From Enteractinococcus fodinae (lineage in GTDB: Bacteria; Actinomycetota; Actinomycetes; Actinomycetales; Micrococcaceae), in NCBI RefSeq assembly GCF_031458395.1, contig NZ_JAVDYJ010000001.1, forward strand, positions 1,736,001 to 1,800,000: DNA of 64,000 bases, in the 5' to 3' direction. Every line of letters begins with the position of its first letter. Positions within the stretch are counted from its first letter, which is position 1. Below are positions 24,542 through 35,080 of this stretch, in pieces. Made by a program: the position numbers and the translations under genes. The notes under the pieces were generated by a model, which saw only the letters and a list, made by a program, of their open reading frames with translations, had not been told where the DNA came from and did not search any database.

Positions 24542-25450
24542 CTATGGGGTGACCTGGGTACCTACACCGGCGGTCGTGAAAATTTCTAACAGCATGGAAT
24601 GCGGTTGCCTGCCATCGACGATGTGCGCTTGTGGCACGCCAGCGTCAACGGCAGCCAGGCAGGCCCGCATTTTTGGAATCATGCCGGTTTCCAGTGAATC
24701 AACCATCTGCCGAAGTTCGGCAGCTGTGATTGCAGTGATTAAGGATGCGGGATCTGGCCAGTTGCCGTAGAGACCTTCGACGTCTGTCAGCACGACCAGC
24801 TTTGATGCCCCTAACGCCCCGGCGAGTTCGGCTGCTGCAGTATCGGCGTTGACGTTGAGCACTTGGCCGGTCGGTTGGCCTGTGGCCGGGTCATATTCTG
24901 GGGCGACCGACGACACGACGGGAATCCGGCCGTTTTCGATCAAGTCGGTGATCGCATTGGTATTGACGTGGACGACATCGCCAACCAGGCCTAGATCAAC
25001 TTCTTCGCCGTCAATGACGTGTTTGGTCCGATGCGCTGCAAAGAGGTCAGCGTCTTCACCGGACAGCCCCACCGCGTACGTGCCATGCGCGTTGATGAGT
25101 CCCACGAGCTGTCGGCCGACCTTGCCGGTCAGCACCATCCGGACGACTTCCATCGTTTCTTCGGTGGTGACTCGCAGACCGCCGCGAAATTCAGATTGAA
25201 TGTCGAGCTTTTTGAGCATCTGACTGATCTGCGGCCCACCGCCGTGGACTACCACCGGGTGGATGCCGCAGTGATGCAAAAAGACCATGTCCTGGACAAA
25301 CGCCTCGCGGAGCTCATCGGAAACCATGGCGTTGCCACCGTATTTGATGACCATCGTGGTGCCGGCAAATTTTTGGATCCAAGGCAGGGCTTCGATCAAC
25401 ACGGCGGCTTTTTCGGCAGCCTTGGACATGTCTCGTTGTGTAGTGACCAT
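24542..25450 (-). CDS. argB: Acetylglutamate kinase
   Basis: A 302-residue amino acid kinase that phosphorylates N-acetylglutamate and is usually feedback-inhibited by arginine. Motifs: [10 protein letters not shown] near residue 34 (ATP-binding Lys and Gly), [21 protein letters not shown] and the C-terminal [17 protein letters not shown]. The extended N-terminal helix is the arginine-sensitive type. It is packed between argJ and argD. Confidence 0.96.
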   Translation of the reverse strand: MVTTQRDMSKAAEKAAVLIEALPWIQKFAGTTMVIKYGGNAMVSDELREAFVQDMVFLHHCGIHPVVVHGGGPQISQMLKKLDIQSEFRGGLRVTTEETMEVVRMVLTGKVGRQLVGLINAHGTYAVGLSGEDADLFAAHRTKHVIDGEEVDLGLVGDVVHVNTNAITDLIENGRIPVVSSVAPEYDPATGQPTGQVLNVNADTAAAELAGALGASKLVVLTDVEGLYGNWPDPASLITAITAAELRQMVDSLETGMIPKMRACLAAVDAGVPQAHIVDGRQPHSMLLEIFTTAGVGTQVTP

Positions 25451-25459
25451 ATCGCGTTT

Positions 25460-26611
25460 CTATGAAGAGTATTCGGCGTTTTCGCGCACGTAGTCATAAG
25501 ACAAATCGTTAGTCCAAATGGTGACTTCGTGCTCTCCGGCTTTGAGGTAGATGTCAACGTGCACTTCCCGGTCTGCGAAGTTGACCAGGTCGCGGTCCTC
25601 CCCGATACCGGCGTTGCGGCAGACCATCACACCGTTGACTGCAACGTCAAGGGTGGTGGGCTCAAATTGGGCGTCTGTGGTGCCCACCGCTGAGATGATC
25701 CGTCCCCAGTTGGGATCTTTGCCAAACATTGCGGTCTTGAAGAGGTTGGAGCGCGACACCGCACGAGCCACTTCTTCACCGTCAGCTTCGGTGGCCGCAC
25801 CATGGACTGTTACCGCGATATCACGAGTTGAGCCTTCGGCATCGCTAATGATTTGGCGGGCTAATGAAGCACAAACGTCTGTGATGAGGTCCTGTATCTC
25901 CGTTTGATCGGGTTCGATCCCCGAAGCCCCGGATGCCATCAGAATCACGGTGTCATTGGTCGACATGCAGCCATCCGAATCGGCTCGGTTAAAAGTCGTG
26001 CGCACGGCTTCAGTTAAGATCTGGTGTGCCAGCGCTGAATCCAGCACTGCGTCGGTGGTAACAACCGCCAACATGGTAGCCATTCCCGGCGCCATCATCC
26101 CAGCGCCTTTGGTTATACCACTGACTACATAGCCAGAACCCTGAGCACTTGCAGTCTTGTGCACAGTGTCGGTGGTCATAATGGCTTTCGCGGCGTCTTC
26201 TAATCCGTCAGCTGTGAGCGCGTCGACGGCGGTTTGGATACCAGGGATGACGTTGTTCATTGGAAGGCGCTCGCCGATCAGGCCGGTGGAACACACCAGG
26301 ACCTCGTCAGTGGCAATGCCCAGCGATATGGCAGCGCTGTCCGCCATGGCAACCGCATCCTGATCCCCCGGGATACCCGTGCAGGCATTTGCTCCACCAG
26401 AATTGAGCACAACCGCTCTGGCCTCGCCGTCTTCGAGGGCTGCTTGCGACCATCGCACTGGTGCCGCAGAGATTCGATTGGTGGTAAACACCCCGGCTGC
26501 GTTGAATCGGGGGCCATGGTTGACTATCAGACTGAGGTCGAGGTCGCCAGAGGCTTTAATTCCGGCTGCTATCCCTGAGGCAGTAAATCCTGCTGGAGTC
26601 GGAAGGCTCAC
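25460..26611 (-). CDS. argJ: Glutamate N-acetyltransferase / amino-acid N-acetyltransferase
   Basis: A 383-residue Ntn-type enzyme that recycles the acetyl group from acetylornithine to glutamate. It is made as one chain and cleaves itself at ATM-L in [13 protein letters not shown], so the threonine becomes the nucleophile. Other marks: [29 protein letters not shown] and [10 protein letters not shown]. It starts with a GTG that overlaps the argC stop (GTGA). Having argJ means the linear acetylglutamate synthase may not be needed once the cycle is primed. Confidence 0.95.
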   Translation of the reverse strand: MSLPTPAGFTASGIAAGIKASGDLDLSLIVNHGPRFNAAGVFTTNRISAAPVRWSQAALEDGEARAVVLNSGGANACTGIPGDQDAVAMADSAAISLGIATDEVLVCSTGLIGERLPMNNVIPGIQTAVDALTADGLEDAAKAIMTTDTVHKTASAQGSGYVVSGITKGAGMMAPGMATMLAVVTTDAVLDSALAHQILTEAVRTTFNRADSDGCMSTNDTVILMASGASGIEPDQTEIQDLITDVCASLARQIISDAEGSTRDIAVTVHGAATEADGEEVARAVSRSNLFKTAMFGKDPNWGRIISAVGTTDAQFEPTTLDVAVNGVMVCRNAGIGEDRDLVNFADREVHVDIYLKAGEHEVTIWTNDLSYDYVRENAEYSS

Positions 26612-27639
26612 GGTGCTACCCCCTGGGTGTTGAGTCCGGTTTCTTCGGCAAAGCCCATGGCGATGTTCATGGACTGTATCGCCCCGCCGGCGGTGCCTTT
26701 GGTGAGGTTATCTACAGCCACCACCACGACTACACGCCCGGCTTCTTCATCCACCGCAAGTTGCATAACCACATGATTTGAGCCCACGACGGACTTCGTG
26801 GTGGGCCACTGACCTTCGGGCAGCAGGTGCACGAAATGTTCGTGCTGATAAGCCGTCTCCCATGCAGCACGGAGTGTGGCCACATCGACGCCAGGCTTGT
26901 ACCTGGCCGTAGCGGTAGTCAGAATTCCTCGCGACATCGGTGCCAGCGTGGGGGTGAAGGACAAGGTGATGTCTTCACCGGCCGCATTGGACAGGCCTTG
27001 GACGATTTCGGGGGTGTGACGGTGGGAACCGCCCACACCATACGGGCTCATCCCGCCCATCACTTCGGAACCTAACAGGTGGGGCTTCAGTGACTTCCCC
27101 GCACCGGACGTGCCGGACGCAGCGACAATCACAACGTCTTCGGGCTGTAAGACCCCGGCGCTAAAGCCCGGAGCGAGTCCTAAGAGCGAACCGGTTGGAT
27201 AACACCCCGGCACGGCGATGCGTTTGGCGTTCTGAAGTTTTTCGCGGGCACCCGGCAGTTCTGGGAGTCCATATGGCCAGGTACCAGCATGTGGTGAACC
27301 ATAGAATTTCTCCCACATTTCACTGTTTTCCAGGCGGTGGTCAGCTCCGGCGTCAATCACCAGTGTGTCATCTGATAATTCTGCTGCAATCTCCGCAGAC
27401 GCGCCGTGCGGAAGAGCCAAAAACACGACGTCGTGACCGCGCAGCACGTCAACCTCGGTTGGCTCAAGTACGCGGTCCGCCAGGGCATGCAAATGCGGTT
27501 GCAGGCCACCGAGTTTTTGCCCGGCGTTGGAGTGGGCGGTGATTGAACCAATGTCCACGTTGGGGTGTGAGGTCAGCAAGCGCAGAACCTCTCCCCCGGC
27601 ATAGCCACTGGCTCCGGAAACAGCTACACGAAGAGTCAT
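26608..27639 (-). CDS. argC: N-acetyl-gamma-glutamyl-phosphate reductase
   Basis: A 343-residue NADPH-dependent enzyme, first gene of the arg operon. It has the dinucleotide-binding start [18 protein letters not shown], the catalytic cysteine in [15 protein letters not shown] and a conserved HRHTPEI segment near residue 206. Reduces the acylphosphate made by ArgB. The upstream 95-bp gap to qor carries the operon promoter and a likely ArgR site. Confidence 0.96.
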   Translation of the reverse strand: MTLRVAVSGASGYAGGEVLRLLTSHPNVDIGSITAHSNAGQKLGGLQPHLHALADRVLEPTEVDVLRGHDVVFLALPHGASAEIAAELSDDTLVIDAGADHRLENSEMWEKFYGSPHAGTWPYGLPELPGAREKLQNAKRIAVPGCYPTGSLLGLAPGFSAGVLQPEDVVIVAASGTSGAGKSLKPHLLGSEVMGGMSPYGVGGSHRHTPEIVQGLSNAAGEDITLSFTPTLAPMSRGILTTATARYKPGVDVATLRAAWETAYQHEHFVHLLPEGQWPTTKSVVGSNHVVMQLAVDEEAGRVVVVVAVDNLTKGTAGGAIQSMNIAMGFAEETGLNTQGVAP

Positions 27640-27657
27640 GGACCCACCCTAACACTA

Positions 27658-27692
27658 AGATATGCAGTGTATCTAATAATTATGCAGCAGGG
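27658..27692. promoter_or_regulatory. Candidate ArgR operator upstream of argC
   Basis: The A/T-rich stretch TATGCAGTGTATCTAATAAT followed by TATGCAGC contains two TATGCA elements 19 bp apart in a region otherwise GC-rich. ARG boxes of Actinobacteria are A/T-rich with TGCA or TGCAT halves, and argR is encoded in the operon. The match is by eye only. Confidence 0.4.
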
Positions 27693-27734
27693 AGTCTCTA
27701 GCGGCCCTATCTGCAGGAATGTACCGTAGCAAGT

Positions 27735-28730
27735 ATGACTCAAATACCTTCAGAAATTCCAGAAACTATGCGTGCCGCAGTGGTGTTAGAAGCCGGCGGT
27801 CCCGAAAACTTTGCTTGGCGTGAAGTGCCCGTTCCGACCCCTGCGCCGAATCAAGTACTCGTGGAAACGGCCGCCACCGGTCTGAATTTCATTGAGACCT
27901 ATCAACGGTCTGGCCTCTACAAGGTGGAATACCCGTTTGTCCCGGGTTCGGAAGCCTCTGGCACGGTCGTAGCTGTCGGCGATGATGTCGATAATGTCGC
28001 CGTGGGCGATCGGGTTGCGACCGCTTCTGGCACTGCTACGTACGCGGAATTCTTTGTTGCGCCGGCAGATAAATTGCTGCCGGTACCGGATTCCATCGAC
28101 CTGGTTGAGGCTGCGGCGATTCCGCTCCAAGGTATGACGGCGCACTATCTGTGTCGCTCAACGTTCGAAGTCACAGCAGGTGACGAGGTGTTTTTGACGG
28201 CTGGCGCCGGTGGGGTCGGTCAGTTACTTACCCAAATGTGTAAGCACTTGGGCGCGAAAGTGTATACAGCGGTCTCGACCGATAAAAAACGCGAGATCGC
28301 CCTGGCTGCGGGCGCGGACGGGGTCTTCAATTACGAAGATTTTGGTCAGCGGCTCAAAGAGGTCACCGGCGGCCGCGGTGTGGACGTCGCTTATGACGGG
28401 GTGGGCGCCGATACGTTTGATACCTCGTTAGAGTCAGTGCGTCCTCGAGGCATGATTGTGCTGTTTGGCGCCGCCTCAGGACCTGTGCCGCCATTTGATT
28501 TACAACGACTCAATGCCGCTGGTTCGCTGTTTGCCACTCGTCCAGGCCTGGCGTATTACACGCTGACCGCCGATGAGGTGGCATGGCGTGCCGGCGAGAT
28601 TTTTGGGTGGCTCGCCGAGGGCGCATTGAAACTGAGCGTGGATCAGCGTTTTGACTTAGCAGATGCTGCCGAAGCTCATCGAACGCTGGAATCGCGCGCG
28701 ACCACGGGCAAGACCGTGCTTATCCCTTAG
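27735..28730 (+). CDS. Quinone oxidoreductase, zinc-independent MDR family
   Basis: A 331-residue NADPH:quinone reductase of the medium-chain dehydrogenase superfamily. GroES-like N-terminal domain with TGLNFIETYQRSGLYKVEYP and the PFVPGSEASGTVVAVG segment; nucleotide-binding fold with AGAGGVGQLLTQMCK and a downstream TDKKREIALAAGADGVFNYE. It lacks the catalytic zinc cysteine and histidine set of alcohol dehydrogenases. It reduces quinones or enones, probably as a detoxifying enzyme. Divergent from argC and closed by a terminator. Confidence 0.92.
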   Translation: MTQIPSEIPETMRAAVVLEAGGPENFAWREVPVPTPAPNQVLVETAATGLNFIETYQRSGLYKVEYPFVPGSEASGTVVAVGDDVDNVAVGDRVATASGTATYAEFFVAPADKLLPVPDSIDLVEAAAIPLQGMTAHYLCRSTFEVTAGDEVFLTAGAGGVGQLLTQMCKHLGAKVYTAVSTDKKREIALAAGADGVFNYEDFGQRLKEVTGGRGVDVAYDGVGADTFDTSLESVRPRGMIVLFGAASGPVPPFDLQRLNAAGSLFATRPGLAYYTLTADEVAWRAGEIFGWLAEGALKLSVDQRFDLADAAEAHRTLESRATTGKTVLIP

Positions 28731-28753
28731 TCTGATCCCCTGCGGGTTGCAAA

Positions 28754-28788
28754 CACCCCAAGGCGATCGGGTCGATTGCCTTGGGGTG
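28754..28788 (+). terminator. Terminator between qor and the pheST operon
   Basis: Perfect 11-bp arms CACCCCAAGGC / GCCTTGGGGTG with a 13-base loop, followed by ATTATTTT on the plus strand and by TTTGC on the minus strand. It probably ends both convergent units. Confidence 0.85.
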
Positions 28789-28805
28789 ATTATTTTCGTC
28801 ATCTC

Positions 28806-28952
28806 TTAGAACAACGCCATCACGGTGGTGCCGACGAGTCCCACGACGATCAATAACGCAACGAGCGAGGTCATCACGCTACGACGGCGACGTCGAGCTC
28901 GATCTGCTGGGTGCTCGGGCACCGGGTTGTTGAGTTCCCATGGTTGAGTCAT
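28806..28952 (-). CDS. 48-residue single-pass membrane protein coupled to pheT
   Basis: A short frame whose ATG overlaps the pheT stop in the ATGA arrangement, so ribosomes finishing PheT can restart here. The product begins MTQPWELNNPVPEHPADRA, then a dense Arg cluster (residues 18-24, RARRRRR), then one hydrophobic helix (about 27-47) ending MALF. The positive cluster before the helix predicts an inside N-terminus. A terminator follows 18 bp on. I recognise no family; the coupling makes expression likely. Confidence 0.75.
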   Translation of the reverse strand: MTQPWELNNPVPEHPADRARRRRRSVMTSLVALLIVVGLVGTTVMALF

Positions 28953-31507
28953 CGCAACACCGCACCGTGTTCTGTTTCTGCCGCAGCGATTGCTGCCAAG
29001 CGTGCTTCTGATGCCTCATCGGCGGTCAGCGTCCGGTCGGCAGCACGGAACCGTAGATTGAAGGCCAGTGACTTCTTGCCCTCCTCGATCCCAGCACCTG
29101 CATACACGTCAAATAATCCGATGTCTTCGAGCAGCTCGCCCGCTGCAGCGCGCAGCGTCTGTTGGACCTCTGCGGCGACCACGTGGTCATCGACCACAAG
29201 GGCGACGTCTTGGAAGGTCGCTGGATAGCTGGCCACCGGTTGTGCTTCAACCACATCCGGGGCCGCCGCAATGATCGCATCCAAGTCCAGCTCTAATGCG
29301 CTGGTCCGGGCCGGAAGTTCCCATTCTTCGAGCAGTTTCGGGAGCACTTCCCCGGCGTAGCCGACGAGCTGGCCCTCCACGACCAGTTCTGCGACGCGTC
29401 CCGGGTGGAAACCGTGATGCGTGCCCTGCCGGATGCGCAGGTCCACGCCCACAACATCCGCAATATCCAAGGCAATCCCGATGGGGTCCTGCCAGTCATA
29501 CTCCCGTGGCGTGTGGCCGGGTCCAGGGGCTGAATCATGACCGGTAAACACTGCAGCCAGACGGTGTGGTTGGTCTGGAATGCCGGCTTCGATTTGGGCC
29601 AGCACGTCGTCATCGGGTCGTTGTCCCAATGGCGGAATGGTCTTTGAGCCCGTCTGGGCTCCCGGGAGGAAGACCCGGCCCGACTCGTACAGGGCGATGT
29701 CACGGAAGCCGCGCGCCACATTGCGACGAAGTGTATCGAGCAGTCCCGGCAGGATCGTGGTACGCAACCACCCGAATTCTGAGGAAATGGGGTTGGCGAG
29801 TTTGATCATGGCTTGGTCTGCTGCGCTCGCCTCGTCGGCCGAGCCGAAGGCCCGATTCTGAGCCTCGGACACGAACGGATAGGACAGTGTTTCCACCAGC
29901 CCTGCCCCGGCAAGCGCATTGGCAACCTGCCGCCGCATCCGCTGGTGCACCGTAAAACCGCGGCCCGGTGGTGGAACCGGCAGGGTGGCTGGGATATGCG
30001 AATAACCGACGATCCTGGCGACTTCTTCCACAAGATCTTCTGGTATCTGCAGATCGGTACGCCACGATGGGGGCGTCACCACAAAGATAGGCGTCCCATC
30101 GGTACTGTCACGCTGTTGCGAGACGTAGGCACCAAGGTCGGTCAGGACTTGTCTGATTTGTTCTTCGGTGTAGTCGTATCCCACAACCGCACTCGGGTAA
30201 TCTGCACGAAGCCGGACCGTCGTGGTCGGGGCTTGTTCCCCCACGTCCGTGACACCCTCGTCAATGGTGCCGCCGGCGAGTTCGACCAACAGTTCAGCGG
30301 CACGTTGGGCTGCTTCATCCGCGATGTGCCAGTCGACGCCTCGGGTATTACGTTTCGATGCTTCTGAGGGCAAACGGTGACGACGCTGGGTACGAGACAC
30401 AGAGACGGCATCAAAGTTAGCTGATTCAATCAGTATGGACGTGGTGGTATCGGTGACCTCGGTTGCAAGTCCTCCCATGACGCCCGCCATACCGATCGGG
30501 CCACTGTCGTCGGTGATGAGGAGGTCTTCGACGTGGAGCTTTCGTGTCTTGCCGTCCAGTGTCTCTAAGGTCTCGCCCTTGTGCGCCCGACGCACCACGA
30601 TATCCCCGGAAAGTTTATCGGCATCATAGAAGTGCAATGGTTGGCCGAGTTCTAACATCACATAGTTGGAGATGTCCACGGGCAAGCTCAGGGGCCGAAT
30701 CCCGGCCAGCCGCAGCCGTGCCGACATCCATGTCGGGGTCGCAGCACTGGCATCGATGCCGTTGACGCGGCGGGCGACAAACCGGCTGGCTCCCGGTGTG
30801 TCATGAATGGGAGCCTCATCTTCGATGCGCACGGGCCAGCCCTGATCATTCGGGGTCGGAACTTCGATGCCTGCTGCAGGATCGGTAAAGTCGGTACCGG
30901 TTGCGTGGCTGTACTCCCGTGCGACACCACGCATGGAGAGGACATAGCCACGATCGGGCGTGACATTAATTTCAGCTGCTTCATCGTCGAGGTGCAGCAA
31001 GTCTAGGACGTCAGTGCCGATTTCAGGGTCCAAGCCCCATTCTGACAACACGATGATTCCGTCGTGGCCGGCACCCAGTCCTAGCTCGGCTTCTGAGGCA
31101 ATCATGCCGGCTGAGGTGTGGCCGTAGGTCTTGCGGACAGAGATGTTGAAGCCGCCGGGAAGCTCTGCACCCGGAAGGGTCACAACAACCTTGTCACCGA
31201 CTTCGAAGTTGTGCGCACCGCACACGACCCCTTGGACACCCGAGGGGTCGATGCCCCTACCTTCAAGGGTCTGAGTTTGGCCATCCGGTACGACCTGGAC
31301 TCGACACCAGTTGATGGTCTTGCCGTTGGAGTGTTCTTCGGGAGTTTTTTCTAATACCTTCCCCACGACGATCGGGCCGGTGAGTTCAAAGGTATGAACG
31401 TCTTCTTCTTCCAGTCCGACTTTGACCAAATCGGCCATGAGGTCTTCTGCGGTGGCATCTGCTGGCAGTTGCGTATATTCACGCAACCACGACAATGGGA
31501 TACGCAT
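28949..31507 (-). CDS. pheT: Phenylalanyl-tRNA synthetase beta subunit
   Basis: An 852-residue subunit of the alpha2-beta2 enzyme that charges tRNA-Phe. The true N-terminus is MRIPLSWLREYTQLP (ATG 31505-31507), matching the family; the frame is open 18 codons further upstream but that is inside the end of pheS. Domains: an EMAP/tRNA-binding OB fold (VVCGAHNFEVGDKVVV near residue 70), B3/B4 editing domain, B5 domain, the catalytic-like core and a C-terminal anticodon-binding FDX-ACB domain (VASYPATFQDVALVVDD). It starts 8 bp after pheS. Confidence 0.96.
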   Translation of the reverse strand: MRIPLSWLREYTQLPADATAEDLMADLVKVGLEEEDVHTFELTGPIVVGKVLEKTPEEHSNGKTINWCRVQVVPDGQTQTLEGRGIDPSGVQGVVCGAHNFEVGDKVVVTLPGAELPGGFNISVRKTYGHTSAGMIASEAELGLGAGHDGIIVLSEWGLDPEIGTDVLDLLHLDDEAAEINVTPDRGYVLSMRGVAREYSHATGTDFTDPAAGIEVPTPNDQGWPVRIEDEAPIHDTPGASRFVARRVNGIDASAATPTWMSARLRLAGIRPLSLPVDISNYVMLELGQPLHFYDADKLSGDIVVRRAHKGETLETLDGKTRKLHVEDLLITDDSGPIGMAGVMGGLATEVTDTTTSILIESANFDAVSVSRTQRRHRLPSEASKRNTRGVDWHIADEAAQRAAELLVELAGGTIDEGVTDVGEQAPTTTVRLRADYPSAVVGYDYTEEQIRQVLTDLGAYVSQQRDSTDGTPIFVVTPPSWRTDLQIPEDLVEEVARIVGYSHIPATLPVPPPGRGFTVHQRMRRQVANALAGAGLVETLSYPFVSEAQNRAFGSADEASAADQAMIKLANPISSEFGWLRTTILPGLLDTLRRNVARGFRDIALYESGRVFLPGAQTGSKTIPPLGQRPDDDVLAQIEAGIPDQPHRLAAVFTGHDSAPGPGHTPREYDWQDPIGIALDIADVVGVDLRIRQGTHHGFHPGRVAELVVEGQLVGYAGEVLPKLLEEWELPARTSALELDLDAIIAAAPDVVEAQPVASYPATFQDVALVVDDHVVAAEVQQTLRAAAGELLEDIGLFDVYAGAGIEEGKKSLAFNLRFRAADRTLTADEASEARLAAIAAAETEHGAVLR

Positions 31508-31514
31508 GCTGTGA

Positions 31515-32576
31515 CTAAATCTCCATTCCAAATTGCGTTGAGAACCGCACGTCGCCTTCAATCATGTCGTGCATATCGGTCACTCCGTTGCGGAACATCA
31601 AAGTACGTTCCACGCCCATACCAAAGGCGAAACCAGAGTAGATGTCCGGGTCGATACCGGCGGCCCGGAGAACCTGCGGGTGCACCATGCCGCAACCGCC
31701 CCATTCGACCCACTGCGGGCCACCCTTGGCACCGGGATACCAAACATCGAGTTCGGCAGATGGTTCGGTAAAGGGAAAGAAGTTCGGGCGCAGCCGGATG
31801 CGCGCTTCGGACCCAAACATGGATGTCGCGAAATACTCCAGAGTCCCGCGCAGATCCGCCATGGTCAGGCCTTTGTCTACGGCTAGGCCTTCGAACTGGT
31901 GGAATACCGGCGTGTGGGTAGCATCCAGTTCATCGGTGCGGAAGGTTTTACCGGGCACGAGAATATAAGTGGGCGCACCGCGTTCGAGCATCGCACGAAT
32001 CTGAACCGGTGAGGTGTGGGTGCGCAGCACCAGGTGCCCGTCGACCGGTTCAACGAAGAAGGTGTCTTGCATTTCCCGTGCTGGGTGGTCCGGTTCGAAA
32101 TTCAGCGCATCGAAGTTGTACCATTCGGATTCCAACTCCGGGCCCTCGGCGATCTCCCATCCCATTCCCACGAAGATGTCAGATGCTCGTTCTTGGAGTA
32201 ATTCCAGAGGGTGCCGGGCCCCATGACGCCGACGACGCACAGCGGTCGTAACGTCGACGGTCTCTTCTTCCAGCATGCGAGCTTCGTGCTCGGCCTGCAG
32301 CTGTGCTTCACGGGCTGCGAGCGCTTTGCCAATTTTGCCGCGTGCTTGGCCCATCCGTTTGCCGGCGTCGGCTTTTTCTGATTTGTCGAGCTTGCCGATC
32401 TTGCGGTTCGCCAGGGTGAGCGGCGCATTGTCGCCGGTGTGAGCGATCCGAGCTGCTTTGAGCTCGTCAAGGTCTCCGGCCGCCTCAAAAGCCGCCAGGG
32501 CTGCCTGGACCGCCTGATCGACGGCCGCATCGTCAGCCGGTGAAACCTCCTGGAGGAGATTCGAAGTATCCGTCAT
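31515..32576 (-). CDS. pheS: Phenylalanyl-tRNA synthetase alpha subunit
   Basis: A 353-residue class II synthetase catalytic subunit. I chose the ATG at 32574-32576 ([21 protein letters not shown]), as the 24 codons upstream do not look like protein of this family. N-terminal coiled coil, then motif 2 ([30 protein letters not shown]) and motif 3 ([15 protein letters not shown]). First gene of the pheST operon. Confidence 0.96.
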   Translation of the reverse strand: MTDTSNLLQEVSPADDAAVDQAVQAALAAFEAAGDLDELKAARIAHTGDNAPLTLANRKIGKLDKSEKADAGKRMGQARGKIGKALAAREAQLQAEHEARMLEEETVDVTTAVRRRRHGARHPLELLQERASDIFVGMGWEIAEGPELESEWYNFDALNFEPDHPAREMQDTFFVEPVDGHLVLRTHTSPVQIRAMLERGAPTYILVPGKTFRTDELDATHTPVFHQFEGLAVDKGLTMADLRGTLEYFATSMFGSEARIRLRPNFFPFTEPSAELDVWYPGAKGGPQWVEWGGCGMVHPQVLRAAGIDPDIYSGFAFGMGVERTLMFRNGVTDMHDMIEGDVRFSTQFGMEI

Positions 32577-32623
32577 ATGAGGTACACGCCTTAGATGTCG
32601 TACGAGGAATTCACAAAGATGGA

Positions 32624-32680
32624 CGAAACCTTGTGGTTTCGACCCCACCTAGTCTAAGACGTGAAGCTTAGGAGTCGGAA
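32624..32680 (-). promoter_or_regulatory. Candidate pheS promoter and leader hairpin
   Basis: On the minus strand TTCCGA (32675-32680) and TAGACT (32651-32656) are 18 bases apart. The transcript would start near 32643 and give a leader of about 65 nt that opens with the perfect hairpin CGAAACC/GGTTTCG (32624-32641). No Phe-rich leader peptide or T-box is visible. Confidence 0.4.
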
Positions 32681-32737
32681 CTATTGCCGATGTACTACAC
32701 ACCAACAGTGCTGCCGAGACTACTGACACCGGGACAT

Positions 32738-33385
32738 TTATGGAGCCGGGACAGCATGGATGGCTTCCATAGCCATCTGGGGCAGCATTTTCTTGAGATA
32801 CGCCAAAAAATTCTCGGTCTGTTTCCGTTTGGCTAGTCCCCGGAATGAATGGCCGGTCGAGTTAATGAGGCCAAAAAGTGCGTGGGCTCGAATCAGCAAT
32901 TGATCGTCGGTTTCCTCCGGGTGGATCTGACGCATGGCACGAATCCAAATAGCGATATATTCTCGCTGTGTGCGACGAATGTCTCGCTGTTTGATTGGCT
33001 CAACAGCTGCCAAATCGCGGTCCTGAATGCGAATAATATCTGAAGAGCTCAACGCAAAGTCTGTTTGTAATCCCACCAGTGCCTGCAAACGCTCTACCGG
33101 ATTATGGTGTTCAGCTTCGAACCGTTTCCCGATGGTCAACAGATGTGCACTCGCCTGCCCGATCAATAGGCCCAACATGTCTTGCTTTGACTCAAAGTGA
33201 CGATAGATCGCTTGCCCTGTAACTCCTACTTCAGCACCGATTTCATCCAGGGACACCGCAGCGAAACCCCGCTGGGCGAAGAGGCGGCCAGCCGTAAGCA
33301 GCAACTGTTCCCGGCGTTTCTCTTTCTCAAGCTGGCGTTGCGTCTTCGCACCGCCTCCGTTGATTTCTATACCAGCACTAGACAA
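32738..33385 (-). CDS. TetR family regulator of the adjacent acyl-CoA operon
   Basis: A 215-residue repressor-like protein. Helix-turn-helix at about residues 25-70: REQLLLTAGRLFAQRGFAAV, then SLDEIGAEVGVTGQAIYRHF, the canonical TetR recognition region. The C-terminal ligand domain is alpha-helical. The start is TTG with GGAG seven bases upstream. It is divergent from the carboxylase operon, with an 87-bp gap carrying palindromic elements, so it very probably controls that operon and itself. The ligand is likely an acyl-CoA (inference). Confidence 0.9.
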   Translation of the reverse strand: MSSAGIEINGGGAKTQRQLEKEKRREQLLLTAGRLFAQRGFAAVSLDEIGAEVGVTGQAIYRHFESKQDMLGLLIGQASAHLLTIGKRFEAEHHNPVERLQALVGLQTDFALSSSDIIRIQDRDLAAVEPIKQRDIRRTQREYIAIWIRAMRQIHPEETDDQLLIRAHALFGLINSTGHSFRGLAKRKQTENFLAYLKKMLPQMAMEAIHAVPAP

Positions 33386-33399
33386 ATGAGATCTCCATC

Positions 33400-33445
33400 A
33401 CTAATCTGAACTTCAGTTAGTCACCATAAACTGAATTAGTCGCCG
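33400..33445. promoter_or_regulatory. Candidate TetR operator in divergent promoter
   Basis: The gap holds the palindrome CTGAACTTCAG (33406-33416) flanked by ACTAAT and TTAGTC, and a second similar half-site CTGAATTAGTC about 15 bp on (33431-33441). Together they form two copies of a CTGAA/TTAGT element between the divergent genes, the expected layout for a TetR operator. Confidence 0.5.
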
Positions 33446-33472
33446 TGTCTAGAGCACCTGGTCAGGAGAGGA

Positions 33473-35080
33473 ATGCAACAGCTGATCACCCAAGTTGATG
33501 CCAACTCCGAGCAATTTCAAACGAACTTCACTCACCACAGCCAACTGAGTAACCTACTGCGTGAGCGCGTCGCGGAGGTGGCACAGGGCGGCTCGGAGCG
33601 CTCACGTCAACGGCATATCGATCGGGGGCGGTTGTTACCTCGAGAGCGAGTCCGCCGTGTATTGGATCCGGGTTCGCCTTTCTTGGAGATCGGTGCCCTA
33701 GCAGCGTTTGGGATGTATGACGATGACGCGCCGGCTGCTGGGCTGATCGCCGGGATCGGAGTGGTCGAGCAACGCTATGTGATGATCGTGTGCAATGATT
33801 CGACTGTCAAAGGCGGCACATATTATCCCATTACCGTGAAAAAACATCTGCGAGCCCAAGAAATCGCGAGAGAGAACCGTCTACCATGTGTGTATCTGGT
33901 TGACTCTGGTGGCGCGTTTTTGCCACGACAAGACGAAGTTTTTCCCGATCGAGATCATTTTGGGCGGATCTTCTATAACCAAGCCCAACTGTCCGCACTT
34001 GGTATTGCGCAGATCTCCGCTGTGTTGGGATCTTCGACCGCAGGCGGCGCTTACGTACCAGCCATGAGCGATGAATCCGTCATGGTCCGGAACCAGGCCA
34101 CGATATTCTTGGGTGGGCCCCCGTTAGTCAAGGCCGCAACCGGTGAGGTGGTTTCCTCCGAGGAGCTCGGCGGAGCCGAAGTACACACCGCAGTTTCCGG
34201 GGTGGCAGATCATATCGCCGAAAATGATGATCATGCCCTCCAGATCGTCCGCAATATTGTGGCAACCCTGCCGGAGACGCCTCCCAGGATCTGGGAGAAA
34301 ATCGAGGCCCTGGATCCCGCCTATAATGCCAGTGAAATTGCTGGCATTGTGCCCAAGGATCAACACACCTCATATGACGTCCGTGAAATTATCGCCCGGA
34401 TCATTGATGCGGATACCTTTCACGAGTTCAAACAAGATTATGGGACCACGCTGGTAACAGGCTTTGCGCGCATTGATGGGCATCCAGTGGGGATCATCGC
34501 CAATAATGGCATCCTATTTTCTGAGTCGTCGCTCAAGGGTGCTCACTTTATTGAACTGGCCGATCAACGCGGCATTCCGCTGCTGTTCTTACAAAATATC
34601 TCCGGATTCATGGTCGGAAAAGACTACGAAGCCGGTGGAATTGCCAAAAACGGGGCCAAAATGGTGACGGCAGTTGCGACCACCAGGGTTCCCAAAATTA
34701 CCGTGGTGATCGGCGGTTCCTTCGGAGCCGGCAACTATTCGATGTGCGGACGAGCATATTCTCCGCGCTTTTTGTTCATGTGGCCCAACGCTCGGATCTC
34801 AGTCATGGGACCTGACCAGGCCGCCGGAGTATTGGCCACGGTCAAACGCGACCAGTACGAGGCCGCGGGTCAGGAGTGGTCCGCGGAGGCTGAAGCAGAG
34901 TTCAAACAACCCATTTTGGATCAGTACAACGCTCAAGGGTCGGCCTATTATTCAACAGCCCGGCTTTGGGATGATGGCATCATCGAGCCCCAAGATACTC
35001 GGCGGATTGTCGCCATGGCGCTAGATGTTTGTTCCCGGACCCCACTCAATGCCCCTCAATTTGGTCTTTTTCGGATGTGA
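33473..35080 (+). CDS. accD1: Acyl-CoA carboxylase beta subunit (probable methylcrotonyl-CoA carboxylase)
   Basis: A 535-residue biotin-dependent carboxyltransferase. Marks include [54 protein letters not shown] and the acyl-binding [16 protein letters not shown] and [14 protein letters not shown] segments. The [22 protein letters not shown] stretch is characteristic of methylcrotonyl-CoA carboxylase type subunits rather than propionyl-CoA ones (judged by eye). It leads the operon and corresponds in order to M. tuberculosis accD1 (Rv2502c) in leucine degradation. AGGAG lies just upstream of the ATG. Confidence 0.92.
   Translation: MQQLITQVDANSEQFQTNFTHHSQLSNLLRERVAEVAQGGSERSRQRHIDRGRLLPRERVRRVLDPGSPFLEIGALAAFGMYDDDAPAAGLIAGIGVVEQRYVMIVCNDSTVKGGTYYPITVKKHLRAQEIARENRLPCVYLVDSGGAFLPRQDEVFPDRDHFGRIFYNQAQLSALGIAQISAVLGSSTAGGAYVPAMSDESVMVRNQATIFLGGPPLVKAATGEVVSSEELGGAEVHTAVSGVADHIAENDDHALQIVRNIVATLPETPPRIWEKIEALDPAYNASEIAGIVPKDQHTSYDVREIIARIIDADTFHEFKQDYGTTLVTGFARIDGHPVGIIANNGILFSESSLKGAHFIELADQRGIPLLFLQNISGFMVGKDYEAGGIAKNGAKMVTAVATTRVPKITVVIGGSFGAGNYSMCGRAYSPRFLFMWPNARISVMGPDQAAGVLATVKRDQYEAAGQEWSAEAEAEFKQPILDQYNAQGSAYYSTARLWDDGIIEPQDTRRIVAMALDVCSRTPLNAPQFGLFRM

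Noticed and set aside
32726-32753. Repeated CCGGGACA at the end of the tetR gene
   Set aside because: A direct repeat of 8 bases only; it does not form a hairpin and is probably chance.
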